60,141 nt of DNA from an uncultured Eubacteriales bacterium (GTDB lineage: Bacteria; Bacillota; Clostridia; Oscillospirales; Acutalibacteraceae), in contig OMUY01000002.1 in NCBI GenBank assembly GCA_900314355.1, positions 1-60,141 on the forward strand, given 5' to 3'. Below are positions 9,147 to 16,347 of the stretch, piece by piece. Within the stretch, counting starts at the first letter, position 1; each line of letters starts with the position of its first letter. The notes beneath the pieces were generated by a model that was not told the origin of the DNA, ran no database searches, and worked only from the letters and a program-made list of their open reading frames with translations. The position numbers and the translations under genes are program-made.

Positions 9147-10598
9147 TCATTTGTAGATCAGCTCTTTTTCTTCTACTTTTCTATGCTTCCGCTTTTTAGG
9201 TTCTTTCTTCTCAGATTTACGTAAAATGCGTTTCGGCTTTTTTGTTTCAAGCAAAACATCGCGCAAACTCTTAACTTCGTTCACAACAGCGCCGATTACA
9301 GGAAGCCCTGATTTGCGAAGTCTTGTCAATGCAGTATTGATCACAGCCGTTGGCGCGCCGTCATACTTTACCAAAAGCAGCGCTGCGTCCGCAATCGTAT
9401 TCAATCGAAGGACCTCAGCGTTTTCACCTACAGGCGCGGCGTCGATCAGAACCAAGTCAAAGTTGTTGGAAACAGAATCTATCACTTGCAGCATAGGCTT
9501 ACTGAGCGCGTCCGACGTTTCTTCCAGAATATAGGGCAGTAAAAACAGATTTCCCGAAAGACGGACGATCGCGTCTGAGACGTCGCTCTCACCATTAAAA
9601 AGCGCGTTCAATGTGTTTTCATGGCTTAATTCTACATGGAAAAGCGGCGCGAGCGAAGGATTGCTGAAATCACAGTCGACCAACAAAACGCGTTTCCCGG
9701 TTTCGGACAACTTGACTGCCCAGTCTGCAAGCAGCGTCGATCTGCCCTCTTTACGTGTAGCAGACGTGACATAAAGGCGTTTAATGCCAGCGTGTTCGAT
9801 ACGGTCCATCAAGATATACGCCGCAGAGGCAATTTGTGCGTCTATGGATTCCGGTTCAACCGAAAACGGGTCACTCTGCGCAAACGCCCGATTACGCCGG
9901 ATTTTTTCCAACACCTCAATGTCAAAGAATTCCTCAAGATCCTGCGGCCAAAGCAAAGTCGGATGAAGCATCCGTTTAAACACACAGATAGCCACGCCGA
10001 TGATTGCGCCGGCAAACGCAAAGATCAGCCAGGTCGAAATGCTGAGTTGGCCGCCAAAGATATAAGTTGCGGTCGGATCATTTACGCTGACCACCTTGCC
10101 GACCTGCATTGTGCTCAGCAAAATATTATTTGTTGTATCTTCCAAAGTCTGAAGGATTTTTATACCCTCATCCTTACTGCGCCAAAGCAGCGAGATCTCA
10201 ACGATCTGACTGTCGTTGTATTGCGACAGCGTCAGATTGTTTCGGATACTTTTGGATGACACACCCACCATGCCGATTTTTTCGATCGCTGCGCTCACAG
10301 CCTTATCACTCTTCATGATGTACATGGCCTGAACAGTCATTTCCTTTGCAAGCGTGATATCCTCTTTTGTCGGAGTTTTCGATTTCGTTGAAAATGAACC
10401 GTTCTTTATTTGGGAAGATACTACGACCGATGCCTCGATTTTATACTGCTTAGACATTTCACCGCGCACGTATCCAACAGCCGAAAACAGAATCCCGGCA
10501 AGAAGCGCAATAACGGTAAGCGCCGCGATCAGCCACTTTCCCTCAAAGATACTGTAAATCACATCGCCAAAGCGAATCCAGTATTTTGCCTTATTCAC
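9147..10598 (-). CDS. Wzz-type chain-length regulator fused to a BY-kinase-like ATPase with altered Walker A
   Basis: 483 residues. Membrane helices lie near 21-41 and 188-207 and flank an outer Wzz-like region. The cytoplasmic half is a BY-kinase/ParA-like P-loop domain. The Walker A segment reads S-A-T-R-K-E-G-R-S-T (279-288), so the canonical Gly-Lys-Ser/Thr lysine is Arg286. Walker A' (V-L-L-V-D-C-D-F, 304-311) and Walker B (L-V-L-I-D-A-A-P, 382-389) remain. The tail is Lys-rich with one tyrosine (L-I-Y-K), not a tyrosine cluster. Family members control polymer length and assembly by cycles of autophosphorylation; here kinase activity is doubtful. The start overlaps the 3' end of the SpaA-like gene by 8 bp, which suggests coupled translation. 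Confidence 0.85.
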   Translation of the reverse strand: MNKAKYWIRFGDVIYSIFEGKWLIAALTVIALLAGILFSAVGYVRGEMSKQYKIEASVVVSSQIKNGSFSTKSKTPTKEDITLAKEMTVQAMYIMKSDKAVSAAIEKIGMVGVSSKSIRNNLTLSQYNDSQIVEISLLWRSKDEGIKILQTLEDTTNNILLSTMQVGKVVSVNDPTATYIFGGQLSISTWLIFAFAGAIIGVAICVFKRMLHPTLLWPQDLEEFFDIEVLEKIRRNRAFAQSDPFSVEPESIDAQIASAAYILMDRIEHAGIKRLYVTSATRKEGRSTLLADWAVKLSETGKRVLLVDCDFSNPSLAPLFHVELSHENTLNALFNGESDVSDAIVRLSGNLFLLPYILEETSDALSKPMLQVIDSVSNNFDLVLIDAAPVGENAEVLRLNTIADAALLLVKYDGAPTAVINTALTRLRKSGLPVIGAVVNEVKSLRDVLLETKKPKRILRKSEKKEPKKRKHRKVEEKELIYK

Positions 10599-12183
10599 CG
10601 TTCTTCACCTTCTTTTTTCTGCGAATAAGTCGAACAGCAATGAATATAGCAAGCGCAAACACTCCGATGCCGGTAATCAGAAGCACAGAATCGAGAATCG
10701 TCCAAGTATAAACTCTTGCGTACTGAAGACTACCGGTATCCTTCACTTCAAATGTCTTGCGAGTAGAAGCCCTACCGCCAATTTCAAGCTGATACTTGCC
10801 GGGTTCCAATCCTTCAATTACATAATCTGCCCCATTAGAATCCCAATTCGCAACTACTTCGCCGTCCTCGCTGTACAGCGTAAGGTTAATATCATTGACG
10901 TTCTGCTTCAGAATTCTGTCGACTATGCCGGCTGACAAGCGGATGGCATATGCCGTATCTGAATAGGCAAACTTTGCCTCACCCCGAATCAGACCTTTAT
11001 TGTTGACCGTAAATTCTGCAGACAGACGCTTCGCTCGATACGGCTGCGGTAACTGCCGTGCAGAGAGCGAATAGCTCTGACCTTTTTTCAGATTTGTCAG
11101 TATGATGCTGCCGTTCTCATTCGTTGTGTGCTCATTTCCACTGTTATCCGTAAATACTACGCCCGAAATCGGTTCCTTTGTATATTCGTCCGTCAACGTA
11201 AAGACAAACTCCGTCTTTTCACATAGCGCCTGTGTGACCGGAATCTCAGTATCCGCCGACTTTTTTACTTCTACAGCCAGCACGGTACTGCTGACCGCGT
11301 AAAATGCATTCGCTTCTTTTTGGCGAATCCTGTATTTGCCGAGATACAGTTCTTTGCTTTCGGCATATCCTTTTTCATCGCAAGTCACAACATCCGCGAT
11401 TTCACCGTTTTTCAGACGAACAGATCCGTCAAGCGTCACGATATCCTGATCGGCAATGATTTCATAAACACCGTTCGGCACAGGATCCTTTGTTTCAGAA
11501 TCGATTGCGTTGATCTTGACGATATTCTTTGCCGGAGAAAGCGGAACTGAAACAAGAAACGGATCGTCCCAGTCCTGCGGCTCAGTGATTTCAAAATCCG
11601 TGTTCGCGCCGACTTCATAGGATTCCGGCGCGGTGAGGTTGTGCAGAGAGTACCATCCGTCAACAATCTTTTCCGGGAGATAAAACCTGCCGTTTTCGTC
11701 GGTTTCGTACTGCTTGTATTCAATTTTTACGGGATAGTATGTATGCAGCGCCTGCAGACCGCCGATTGCGTCCCGCTCCGCATACAGTTCAAACATAATC
11801 CCGCTCTTTTTGATGACGTTTCCGGTTTCCGCGTCGATCACCGTAACCAAAACCGCGGTTTTTCCTTCATCCTCCGAAGGATGTCCACCTCCGCCTGAAT
11901 TCGGAATTGTGGTAGTTGTTGTGTCATCCTCATGTCCGCCGCCATCGTCGTCGTCCCGCCTTGTTGTTGATTCAGGCTTGCGCGTCCAGTCGCCGGCTTC
12001 CTTCGTAACATACGTGGTTGAATGCGAAGTTTCAAATTCATATCTGTCGTCTTTTCGCAGAATGTAGGATAACAAGAGGGCAAGCAGCAGAATAATCACC
12101 AGCAATAGCCCCAGCATCATATCCGTAGCTGGCTGCCAGTAGTTTTGTGACTCACCTTGTCTTTTACGTTTGAAAATTCTCAT
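10591..12183 (-). CDS. MotB/ExbD-like membrane helix fused to a Cna-B/SpaA-like ectodomain, with C-terminal anchor
   Basis: 530 residues from an ATG at 12183 that has GAGGG six bases upstream. The N-terminus is basic (K-R-K-R), then N-Y-W-Q-P-A-T-D-M-M leads into a helix of about 22 hydrophobic residues. An Asp (D21) at the start of the only N-terminal helix, after a Trp, is the signature of MotB, TolR and ExbD stator partners. A Thr/Asp/Gly-rich linker (about 60-105) follows, then roughly four beta-sandwich repeats of Cna-B/SpaA type (about 107-495; recurring I-D-x-E-T, D-E-N-G-R/D-E-K-G and G-x-Y/Y-x-L blocks), then a C-terminal helix and an R-R-K-K-K tail. No OmpA/peptidoglycan-binding domain is present. 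It lies directly after the MotA/ExbB-like gene, so a complex is the natural inference. Confidence 0.8.
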   Translation of the reverse strand: MRIFKRKRQGESQNYWQPATDMMLGLLLVIILLLALLLSYILRKDDRYEFETSHSTTYVTKEAGDWTRKPESTTRRDDDDGGGHEDDTTTTTIPNSGGGGHPSEDEGKTAVLVTVIDAETGNVIKKSGIMFELYAERDAIGGLQALHTYYPVKIEYKQYETDENGRFYLPEKIVDGWYSLHNLTAPESYEVGANTDFEITEPQDWDDPFLVSVPLSPAKNIVKINAIDSETKDPVPNGVYEIIADQDIVTLDGSVRLKNGEIADVVTCDEKGYAESKELYLGKYRIRQKEANAFYAVSSTVLAVEVKKSADTEIPVTQALCEKTEFVFTLTDEYTKEPISGVVFTDNSGNEHTTNENGSIILTNLKKGQSYSLSARQLPQPYRAKRLSAEFTVNNKGLIRGEAKFAYSDTAYAIRLSAGIVDRILKQNVNDINLTLYSEDGEVVANWDSNGADYVIEGLEPGKYQLEIGGRASTRKTFEVKDTGSLQYARVYTWTILDSVLLITGIGVFALAIFIAVRLIRRKKKVKNGE

Positions 12184-12196
12184 AAGCAACCCTCAA

Positions 12197-13726
12197 TCAA
12201 ACTGTTTCCCCGTCAATCAGATCTATGAGCGCCATTGCGGTCATCTCGGGATACAAATGTCTGCCCCTTCCGTATTCACAGCCGCATTTTCGCATTTGTG
12301 CCAGCTGTCGAGCCGACACAATGTTCTCTGCAGTAATCATGAGGTTCTTTTTCAGCGACCGACCGAAAATATCCGAAACACGTTCCGGATCCGCCATGTT
12401 CAAATCAAGTACAAGCTCCTCGGCGTTTGTTTCCGGCAAGTCAAGCAGATCCCCGCCATAGCCGTGAATCGAGACCCGATAACCATTCTTCCGCAAACGT
12501 CTTTCAGTTTCACTCGCTTCTGCGTGGCAGGTCATGTAAACGTCCGTCGGGAGGGAGATCTCAAAATCGTGCGGAGTCAAATCAAATTCGGCAACCAAAT
12601 CATTGATGTACCGCGTGACGTCGGTTGACATCAAAAAGATTTTCGATACCGCGAGCACCACGGGTACTGTGCGCAACCCGCTTCTTTTTCTGTCGCTTAG
12701 TTCTTTAGCGACGTCCCGCCATAACAGCTTTTCAAGCTGAATCAAGTAACCGTTCGCTTCGATAGTAGGGAAATAAACGGAGTTGTGGATGACACCCAGA
12801 GTTCCGTGCTTCCAGCAAAGGTGCGCGGCCACTTTAACGACACTGCGATCTTCCAGCTTGCAGACTGGCTCGTAAACCGTAGAGAATTCTCCGTTTTTCA
12901 CCCCCGAGAACACTTGAACCATCAGCCGCTGTTCATAAGAAGCATCCCGGAAGAGTTGATTACTCGAACTGGTTTCAGCGTTGTTGATCTGCGTCAGAAG
13001 ACGAATCATTTCCTCATTTTGGAGGTAGCTTTTCGCGCGAAGCTGTTCTTCGGAATACGGTTGAATCTCCGTATGGAACGCTTCCAAGAAGAGGTTCATC
13101 TCACGCACGGTGTAATTCCAAACGATCCGATTCACAAGATTAAAAATGACCGACAAAATAACGCCGACGATTGATGTGTAGAATGCGGTGGCGATACCCT
13201 GCAAGAGTGTTTCAATGCTGGCGATCGTCGCGTCCAGCGTGCTGAAAACCACGCTGCTGATACCCGTCATTAAACCAAGGAAGGTGCCAAGCAAGCCCAA
13301 AGCAGTCAAAACACCGGAAATCTGTAGAACCACACCACGCCAGTTGCGGAGCTCCAGCGAATCTTCATTAATGAAGTCTTCAACATCTCCGACAATCAGT
13401 CCACTGTCTTGCTGTTTTCTTGTTTTATCCAGATAAGACTCAAAGAAACTGTCCAGTGTTTTCTGGTGAAAAAAGGGCTGAATCTGTCTGAGCGCAGCCC
13501 ATTTGTTGTCAGCTGCAATTTTTTGAATACTGTCGATAGACGCACATCCGTTTCTGAAACCGTCGCAAAAAAGGAGATTCGGAACAATACCGAAAACGTG
13601 TCCAGACAGTATTACAACAAACATCACGCCAACAACAATCAGAGAGAGAATATCGGGCGAAAAAGCAAGAAACACCCCGCAAATGGCAACTAATGCCACA
13701 GATGTTATTACAAGAAATTTTTTCAC
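12197..13726 (-). CDS. MotA/TolQ/ExbB-type proton channel fused to a degenerate EAL domain
   Basis: 509 residues from a GTG at 13726, nine bases after GGAGGT; an in-frame ATG at 13756 has no ribosome site. Helices 1-2 lie near 3-47. The conserved pair of channel helices is near 132-157 (G-L-L-G-T-F-L-G-L-M-T-G) and 178-200 (A-T-A-F-Y-T-S-I-V-G-V-I). A cytoplasmic EAL-like domain spans about 275-505. Its signature is lost: EAL reads A-A-H (300-302), DDFG reads H-G-Y-G (421-424), the Lys before the I-D strand is Val, and one Glu of A-E-G-V-E is Val. It is therefore unlikely to hydrolyse c-di-GMP but could bind it. With the following ExbD/MotB-like gene it would form a stator-like ion channel. 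Confidence 0.85.
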   Translation of the reverse strand: MKKFLVITSVALVAICGVFLAFSPDILSLIVVGVMFVVILSGHVFGIVPNLLFCDGFRNGCASIDSIQKIAADNKWAALRQIQPFFHQKTLDSFFESYLDKTRKQQDSGLIVGDVEDFINEDSLELRNWRGVVLQISGVLTALGLLGTFLGLMTGISSVVFSTLDATIASIETLLQGIATAFYTSIVGVILSVIFNLVNRIVWNYTVREMNLFLEAFHTEIQPYSEEQLRAKSYLQNEEMIRLLTQINNAETSSSNQLFRDASYEQRLMVQVFSGVKNGEFSTVYEPVCKLEDRSVVKVAAHLCWKHGTLGVIHNSVYFPTIEANGYLIQLEKLLWRDVAKELSDRKRSGLRTVPVVLAVSKIFLMSTDVTRYINDLVAEFDLTPHDFEISLPTDVYMTCHAEASETERRLRKNGYRVSIHGYGGDLLDLPETNAEELVLDLNMADPERVSDIFGRSLKKNLMITAENIVSARQLAQMRKCGCEYGRGRHLYPEMTAMALIDLIDGETV

Positions 13727-13806
13727 TCTATTTTTACCTCCATCAACCACATACACGCAAAAACTTTCTATTTTGAATCTTTCTCTAAAATAGTTTCATA
13801 TCAAAT

Positions 13807-14670
13807 CTAATGTTTGTTTGGTTGACCAAATACTTTATCCAGAGCTTCTGCGGATTGTTCTCCGGTTTGGTTCAAAACCAGTTCCTCCGCTTTGCGTCTG
13901 GCCAACAACGCCTGTTGAATTTCGCTATACGTACCAAGATGATAGGTTTGCTTATTCACTGTGATAAACGCATGCCAATTTCCGTTTCGTGTTTTCTGCA
14001 CCCCGGTATAACCGCTGGTGTTATCAGATCGAACACGCCTCTGCCGATATGTCTCCTCCGTCATGCTTCCCCATTGGAACGCCGGAGGAGGCTGCAGCAT
14101 ATTTCGCAGACATCCGCAGCTTCGTTGATTGCCCGCTTTCAACTCATTGTAAGATGCTTCGCACAGCTTCCCACAATCGCACTTGCAGTTCCAGACCACG
14201 CTACCGCCTATGCGCTTTTCCGTGGGATTGAGTGCCGTCAATTGTCCGAACCGCTGTCCGGTGATATCTTTTGCCATCTGTTTGCAGTGCTCTGTTCTCA
14301 AGCATCCGCAGCTTTTCTTATGTTCACCGAGCAATTCCGCTGTGCTGGCTTTGACTATGTTTCCACAACTACATTTACAAAGCCAAAGATAGGAACTACC
14401 TTTTTTCTCTGGAAGTCGTTCAAGTGCCGTCAACTCGCCAAAACGCATATTTCTTAAATCTTTTAAGTTTTTTCCCTTTCTGGCACAGCCACAACTTTTG
14501 ACCCGTCCGTGGAGAAAATTGTAAACAGTTACCTTTACATCCTTACCACAATCACAACGAGCAAGCCAGACTTCATCGCCGCGTTTTTTCTCGTTCAAAC
14601 GGCTGATCATCGTCAAACGTCCGCTGCGTTGTCCGGTTAGATCCGGAATTACAGATTCTTTCCCGCTCAT
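13807..14670 (-). CDS. Tandem zinc-ribbon protein with C-terminal AP2 DNA-binding domain
   Basis: 287 residues. Three repeats of about 50-55 residues follow the form G-x-x-x-G-x-L-T then W-x-C-x-C-D/S-C-G then S-C-G-C; each carries four or more cysteines and should bind zinc. The C-terminal part has N-T-S-G-Y-T-G-V and W-H-A-F-I-T-V then H-L-G-T-Y-S, an AP2/ERF-type three-stranded sheet found in bacterial mobile and homing proteins. No HNH nuclease motif is seen, so it may act as a DNA-binding regulator rather than a nuclease. The ATG at 14670 overlaps the upstream stop (ATGA). It is the second gene after the invertible promoter; its role in the operon is unknown. Confidence 0.75.
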   Translation of the reverse strand: MSGKESVIPDLTGQRSGRLTMISRLNEKKRGDEVWLARCDCGKDVKVTVYNFLHGRVKSCGCARKGKNLKDLRNMRFGELTALERLPEKKGSSYLWLCKCSCGNIVKASTAELLGEHKKSCGCLRTEHCKQMAKDITGQRFGQLTALNPTEKRIGGSVVWNCKCDCGKLCEASYNELKAGNQRSCGCLRNMLQPPPAFQWGSMTEETYRQRRVRSDNTSGYTGVQKTRNGNWHAFITVNKQTYHLGTYSEIQQALLARRKAEELVLNQTGEQSAEALDKVFGQPNKH

Positions 14671-14891
14671 TCGCAAGAACCTAATGTCCGCAAATCGCCG
14701 CTTTGATTTGTTAAAGCGAGCTTCTGCAGACAATCCGGACAAATCCGTTTTCCGTCGATTTCACAAAAACCGACACGCTGTGCTTCTTTTTCGGCTACTT
14801 CAACACTGTCGCAAAGGCCAACCGCATAATCACGGCTCATGGATCGCCCACACAGATCACAAAACACATCGTATAAACAATCGACCTTCAT
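14667..14891 (-). CDS. Small double-CxxC protein, first gene of the polysaccharide operon
   Basis: 74 residues beginning MKVDCLYDVFCDLCGRSM. Two zinc-knuckle-like pairs are visible (C-D-L-C near 11-14 and C-P-D-C near 51-54), spaced like a treble-clef or zinc-ribbon fold. The start at 14891 is preceded by AAAGGAAG at about seven bases; an ATG thirty bases upstream lacks such a site. It ends in ATGA shared with the AP2 gene, so the two are translationally coupled and may act together. It sits about 95 bases downstream of the predicted transcription start in the invertible segment. I do not recognise the family. Confidence 0.65.
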   Translation of the reverse strand: MKVDCLYDVFCDLCGRSMSRDYAVGLCDSVEVAEKEAQRVGFCEIDGKRICPDCLQKLALTNQSGDLRTLGSCE

Positions 14892-14929
14892 AAACACACT
14901 TCCTTTCGCAAAGCACAACACAAATAAAA

Positions 14930-14948
14930 CATAAGGTTGATTATGTTG
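14930..14948 (+). repeat. Left inverted repeat of the switch
   Basis: CATAAGGTTGATTATGTTG is the exact reverse complement of 15211-15229. The predicted crossover core GGTTGA is at 14935-14940, flanked by CATAA and TTATG, which are complementary to each other. Confidence 0.92.
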
Positions 14949-14992
14949 CGTTATTTCCCCATCATTCGATAAAATCCCAATTTAACTTTTAT

Positions 14993-15021
14993 ATATTAAC
15001 ACAAAACACATGAAAAAACAA
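14993..15021 (-). promoter_or_regulatory. Leftward promoter of the polysaccharide operon
   Basis: On the reverse strand TTGTTT (15021-15016) is followed after exactly 17 bases by TAATAT (14998-14993), with an extended -10 TG one base before the hexamer. The transcription start should be near 14986, about 95 bases ahead of the first gene. The promoter lies wholly inside the invertible segment. Confidence 0.7.
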
Positions 15022-15093
15022 TACCAATTTGAACTTTAAAAGATAATTTCAAAAAAGTCAAAGCTTCCTTCGATAATGATACACTGATATAAG

Positions 15094-15127
15094 CCTATGC
15101 TCTGTCATTAGCTGACAGAGGGCATGG
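15094..15127. other. Hairpin inside the invertible segment
   Basis: CTCTGTC and GACAGAG pair around the 7-base loop ATTAGCT, and flanking CCTATGC/GCATGGG extends the stem with a small bulge. There is no U-tract, so it is not a classical terminator. It could be a structure in the leader or a protein site; the function is unknown. Confidence 0.5.
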
Positions 15128-15154
15128 GTTCTTTTCCCTATGGAACAAGATAAA

Positions 15155-15171
15155 GTCCCACTGAATGGGAC
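15155..15171. other. Short hairpin inside the invertible segment, possible weak terminator of the recombinase
   Basis: GTCCCA and TGGGAC pair around CTGAA. It is flanked on both sides by the direct repeat AGATAAAGT. On the reverse strand a short T-rich run (TTTATCTT) follows, which would make a weak terminator after the recombinase gene. Confidence 0.4.
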
Positions 15172-15210
15172 AGATAAAGTTCATGAAAACTATTGCTTTT
15201 TCGAATTCGT

Positions 15211-15229
15211 CAACATAATCAACCTTATG
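15211..15229 (-). repeat. Right inverted repeat of the switch, overlapping the recombinase stop codon
   Basis: This is the exact reverse complement of 14930-14948. The core is at 15219-15224. The recombinase stop codon (15225-15227) is the TAA of the CATAA arm, so strand exchange happens just beyond the coding sequence and does not alter the protein. Confidence 0.92.
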
Positions 15230-16088
15230 CAGTATTTCGGATGTTCGTCACTAACAGGTGCATTTGCTCGATTTGTTTTTTATGCTCGTCGCCTGTGCTG
15301 ACCAAGTAGATACGTGTGGTATTTATTGAACTGTGCCCAAGGATATCTGCCAGTTTTGCGATATCATTATGCAGTCTGTAGTATACTATCGCAAAAAGAT
15401 GACGGAGATTGTGAGGGAAAACCTTTGATGGGCTGATTTGAGCGGATTTACAGAGTGATTTCATCTGACGCCAGACAGTTGTTCGATGGATAGGTTTTCC
15501 GAATTTATCAAGAAAGACCGCACCGTGCCGTATATTGTTGTCTTTCGCGAATTTTTTTAATGTCTCACACAGTTCCGGCAGAATAAATACCTTTCGATTT
15601 TTACCCTTACACTTCACGATCGCCTCGCCACGCTTAAGCGCCTTAACAGTTACAAACTTCAACTCACTGATACGCATACCCGTGGCGGCGATGGTCTGCA
15701 AAATGAGAGATAACTGCTGCTTGCCTTTTTTTTCAGCTGTTCGCACCAGCTTTTTGTATTCTTCTTCAGTCAGATCCTTTTCCACAGAACGATATATCTC
15801 GCGTTGTATTTTCAATTGTTTTACTCTGCAATCATACCATCCCAAAAATTCAAGAATCGAGTTAATACTTGAAAGCATGGAATTCACACTTGCCACTGCG
15901 TAATCCGCAGTGGTTTTTTCTTTATAGGAAACGACGAGTTCCTTTTCCACATTTCTGTCAGCGACAAATATGGCAAATGCCGTCACATCGCGGATATACT
16001 TTTCAATTGTAGCCGCGCTCTTTTCCTCTTCAATAAGATGGTTTTTGAAAGTCGCAATTGTCTCGGCAGTGATGATTCTTTTTGTCAT
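15225..16088 (-). CDS. Tyrosine recombinase (XerC/D-like), predicted invertase of the adjacent switch
   Basis: 287 residues from an ATG at 16088 with GGAGGG nine bases upstream; longer in-frame starts run through non-conserved sequence. An N-terminal SAM-like core-binding domain (about 1-95) precedes the catalytic domain. Active-site residues can be read as Arg in A-A-T-G-M-R-I-S-E-L, Lys in the C-K-G-K-N-R-K-V strand, H-N-L-R-H-L-F, H of L-G-H-S-S-I-N-T-T and the Tyr nucleophile in T-R-I-Y-L. The gene is monocistronic, isolated upstream by a strong terminator, and its 3' end is one of the two recombination sites. Such enzymes exchange strands at two inverted core sites and flip the DNA between them. 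Confidence 0.92.
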   Translation of the reverse strand: MTKRIITAETIATFKNHLIEEEKSAATIEKYIRDVTAFAIFVADRNVEKELVVSYKEKTTADYAVASVNSMLSSINSILEFLGWYDCRVKQLKIQREIYRSVEKDLTEEEYKKLVRTAEKKGKQQLSLILQTIAATGMRISELKFVTVKALKRGEAIVKCKGKNRKVFILPELCETLKKFAKDNNIRHGAVFLDKFGKPIHRTTVWRQMKSLCKSAQISPSKVFPHNLRHLFAIVYYRLHNDIAKLADILGHSSINTTRIYLVSTGDEHKKQIEQMHLLVTNIRNTA

Positions 16089-16207
16089 TGGAAATCCCTC
16101 CGTATATTGATATATATTGATCTTAATCTTTAGTATATCAAGTAAAACAGCATTCGCATACCGGACAAAGATAACGCATATTTTTTCAATGATATTTGTT
16201 GATATAA

Positions 16208-16250
16208 TAAAAAAAGCCCACCGTAGACGGAGCGAACCGTCCACGATGGG
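16208..16250 (-). terminator. Strong intrinsic terminator upstream of the recombinase
   Basis: A reverse-strand stem of 14 pairs (CCCATCGTGGACGG with CCGTCTACGGTGGG, including wobble pairs, loop TTCGCT) is followed by CTTTTTTT. It blocks read-through from the right into the recombinase gene. Confidence 0.85.
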
Positions 16251-16302
16251 ATTCGTGCGTAAAAACAAGCCTCGATTGAACCATTTAATGTTGTCTGATA
16301 AG

Positions 16303-16347
16303 AAAAAGCCGTCAGAAATACGAAAAGTGTCTCTGACGGAGTTTTTT
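16303..16347. terminator. Bidirectional intrinsic terminator
   Basis: CCGTCAGA (16309-16316) pairs with TCTGACGG (16332-16339). T-runs flank both sides: AGTTTTTT on the plus strand and GGCTTTTTC on the reverse strand. Confidence 0.7.

Larger units (their letters stand above)
14930..15229. promoter_or_regulatory. Invertible promoter segment bounded by 19-bp inverted repeats
   Basis: Perfect inverted repeats (14930-14948 and 15211-15229) enclose a segment that carries a leftward promoter aimed at the polysaccharide operon. Each repeat contains CATAA, a 6-base asymmetric core GGTTGA, then TTATG, which is the layout of a tyrosine-recombinase core site. The exchanged segment between the cores is about 278 bp. 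The recombinase gene lies directly beside it and stays intact on inversion because its stop codon is part of the right repeat. In the present orientation the operon should be ON. Inversion itself is inferred. Confidence 0.82.

Noticed and set aside
9147-13726. Zorya-type anti-phage system, because of a MotA/MotB-like pair
   Set aside because: The MotB-like partner lacks the OmpA-type peptidoglycan-binding domain of ZorB, and no ZorC/ZorD/ZorE-like helicase or nuclease genes are present. The surroundings are polysaccharide genes.
12197-13726. Flagellar stator motA
   Set aside because: No flagellar genes occur nearby, the EAL domain is foreign to MotA, and the partner has SpaA-like repeats.
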